DNA of 5,505 nucleotides, taken from positions 1 through 5,505 of the forward strand of contig CAJWBT010000175.1 of assembly GCA_913020235.1 (NCBI GenBank), given 5' to 3'. The translations under genes were made by a program, and so were the position numbers. Shown here piece after piece: positions 4,049 to 5,505 of the stretch (positions are counted from its first letter, which is position 1; every line of letters begins with the position of its first letter). Source of the DNA: an uncultured Chloroflexota bacterium. GTDB lineage: Bacteria > Chloroflexota > Dehalococcoidia > UBA3495. The notes below the pieces were generated by a model. It was given only the letters and a program-made list of their open reading frames with translations, was not told the DNA's origin and searched no databases.

Positions 4049-5505
4049 GACTATTCCCCAGAGCTTCTCCCAAACAAACAAAGTCCCATCAAGATCATCT
4101 TGGTTATATCGCAGGAGCTTCAACCGCAAATTCCTGCCCCCTTTTCGGAGATAATCCAAATACATCATGAGAGCAGCGAACCCAGAATCCACATCCTTAA
4201 CTTTTCTAGGGAATTCAAAATATTCCAACATGTCTTTCAGGCCTAGGCCTATGGTTGGCACCCTTACTCCTCGCATGGCACGCTGGTACAGGTCTATGTG
4301 CCGTCCCTTAAAGACCTCCAAGGCATCTTCGCTCAAGCCGTGTTTCCGCCAGGCATGATCGATCTCCGGAAAATCGGCAGAGAGGCCGCTCCAAGTCACT
4401 ATCGGCGATCGCGGATGCTCGTTTAATATATCCTGCATGGCCCGCAGGATACGGAGTTCGTCATCAGAATTCTCAGCGAACTCTTGTTTAACGTCCAATA
4501 CGTGGCCTTCCCGCACAATCAACAAACCAACCAAGAATATAAATCGATCTGGCCAAGTGCAATACTCCAGGTCAAGTATTATGGCTTCATCAGGAGGAGG
4601 GATCACGGCAGCATCGACGACCTTCGTTTCATCTGCTAGCCAAGCGTCAGCATGGATCTGCATCCCCCGTAATAGTTGTAGCGACGGCACGGTGCTCGTG
4701 GTACCGATGGTGCACCAGCGGTCATGAAGATTTACTAGGTCGGCAGCGGCGAGGGCTCCAATCGAGTCGACGCCCAGCTTATGCAGGTCTCGCCGACGAC
4801 TGTCACCCACGTTCAAGATGATGGACACATCTCTGTCGCTCTTAAGTTGCGCAATATGTTCTTGATTCAGGGTACAGTCTTTGCACGCAGCTACCCGAGC
4901 CAAGCTGGCACCATTCACTTTAGTTTGTCTGACCCCATCGATGAGTCGATCAGCCCAGTTCAAATCCCTTCTACGCAACGGGACTTCTTGCCACCGTTCA
5001 TAGGCTCCCAAGATGATGTGCCCTCTGCTCTGATTGCCAAAGCCTTCAGCTCTCTGAAGGGGTTCCAATAGACGCCAGTAGAATGCCAACTCGAGGCGAT
5101 CACTTCTACGAAGCCTTTTATGTGATTTGATTTCGACAGGAAACAGAACATCATTTTCGAAAAGGATGCCATCGAGGACCCCTGTTATCCCAAGGTCGTG
5201 GTTAAAGAATTGGACGGGGAATTTAAAAACGCCGCCCTCTCGCCGCGCAGCATCGACATTACTCGCTACGGTCAACTCAAGCTGAGACACAACACGATCT
5301 TCCGTGCTAATGCCCGACGAAAGCAACTGCTGGGCTGATTTGGTGAGATATTCGGAGTAAGGACGACATTGTTGGTGGGCTAAGAACACTCGGTAAGCGC
5401 ATCGATGAAGCTCGACCACGTCGGTCTTGGTAACCCACAGCCCTTGGCTATCGGGGTCCCACCGGCTGTTGTCTTTGCTAAGATGTATGACTTGTCTAGT
5501 GGCCA
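4040..5505 (-). CDS. RecB-like (Cas4-related) nuclease fused to an RNase H-fold exonuclease, TM0106-like; 5' end beyond the window
   Basis: The frame is open to the right edge: 487 codons are visible. Numbering from the GTG at 5419 as residue 1, the N-terminal PD-(D/E)xK domain shows C7 in VVELHRCAYRVFL, D83 in GVLDGI, E96 and K98 in PVEIKSHK, and E110/Y114 where RecB enzymes usually have Q-x3-Y. C179 and C182 (ACKDCTLNQEH) resemble the Cas4/AddB iron-sulphur cluster end, with H188 where the last cysteine is usual. A helical linker (205-230) resembles a helix-hairpin-helix. The C-terminal domain begins at IILDLEY (D283, E285), with SADF (348-351), HIDLY (375-379) and YNQDD (438-442), the pattern of DEDDy RNase H-fold exonucleases. 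The GTG at 5419 has no ribosome site, and the conserved WVTKTDVVELHRC segment runs through it, so translation starts further upstream; the edge codon is ?TG and could itself be a start. Lower GC than the left part. Biological role unknown; DNA repair or defence is inference. Confidence 0.75.
   Translation of the reverse strand, partial: ATRQVIHLSKDNSRWDPDSQGLWVTKTDVVELHRCAYRVFLAHQQCRPYSEYLTKSAQQLLSSGISTEDRVVSQLELTVASNVDAARREGGVFKFPVQFFNHDLGITGVLDGILFENDVLFPVEIKSHKRLRRSDRLELAFYWRLLEPLQRAEGFGNQSRGHIILGAYERWQEVPLRRRDLNWADRLIDGVRQTKVNGASLARVAACKDCTLNQEHIAQLKSDRDVSIILNVGDSRRRDLHKLGVDSIGALAAADLVNLHDRWCTIGTTSTVPSLQLLRGMQIHADAWLADETKVVDAAVIPPPDEAIILDLEYCTWPDRFIFLVGLLIVREGHVLDVKQEFAENSDDELRILRAMQDILNEHPRSPIVTWSGLSADFPEIDHAWRKHGLSEDALEVFKGRHIDLYQRAMRGVRVPTIGLGLKDMLEYFEFPRKVKDVDSGFAALMMYLDYLRKGGRNLRLKLLRYNQDDLDGTLFVWEKLWGIVNG

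Noticed and set aside
4239..4250. Perfect 12-bp palindrome AGGCCTAGGCCT
   Set aside because: It lies inside the nuclease coding region, encoding the end of a GLGL stretch, and is a tandem duplicate of AGGCCT; no reason to see an operator or attachment site there.
5417..5419. GTG at 5419 as the true start of the nuclease
   Set aside because: No ribosome site precedes it, the frame is open for 28 more codons to the edge, and the conserved segment around the first cluster cysteine begins upstream of it.

Overview
The window looks like bacterial chromosome from a GC-rich organism with many CoA-linked catabolic genes. The acyl-CoA ligase, thiolase, DUF35 and crotonase set, together with heptad intergenic repeats, would fit an uncultured Chloroflexota-type genome, but it would also fit several proteobacterial or actinobacterial lineages. 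I cannot fix the phylum from the sequence.

Left part (1-3892): a divergently organised acyl-CoA metabolism block. On the minus strand an AMP-forming acyl-CoA ligase (start 2075, stop 432) is followed by the N-terminal third of an enoyl-CoA hydratase/isomerase (start 314, running off the left edge). On the plus strand a DUF35 zinc-ribbon/OB-fold protein (2300-2704) is followed 33 bases later by an SCP-x-type thiolase (2738-3892). The 224-base divergent spacer holds two back-to-back sigma-70-like promoters. Their -35 boxes are 19 bases apart, and a perfect 12-base palindrome overlaps one of them, so the two arms are probably co-regulated. Together the genes could activate a carboxylic acid to its CoA thioester, hydrate an unsaturated acyl-CoA, and cleave (or form) a C-C bond with the DUF35-thiolase complex. 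The substrate cannot be read from the sequence.

Junction (3891-4048): between convergent genes there is a heptad tandem repeat beginning in the thiolase stop codon, a short C-run/G-run hairpin, a long imperfect inverted repeat, and a small hairpin with the nuclease stop codon in its loop. There is no U-tract, so no textbook intrinsic terminator.

Right part (4040-5505): a minus-strand gene with visibly lower GC. It encodes a two-domain RecB-like (Cas4-related) PD-(D/E)xK nuclease fused to an RNase H-fold DEDDy-type exonuclease, resembling the TM0106 family. Its 5' end lies beyond the right edge. Its composition and lack of metabolic connection suggest separate ancestry, possibly an accessory island that begins here. 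I saw no CRISPR array, tRNA, rRNA, transposase or integrase in the window.
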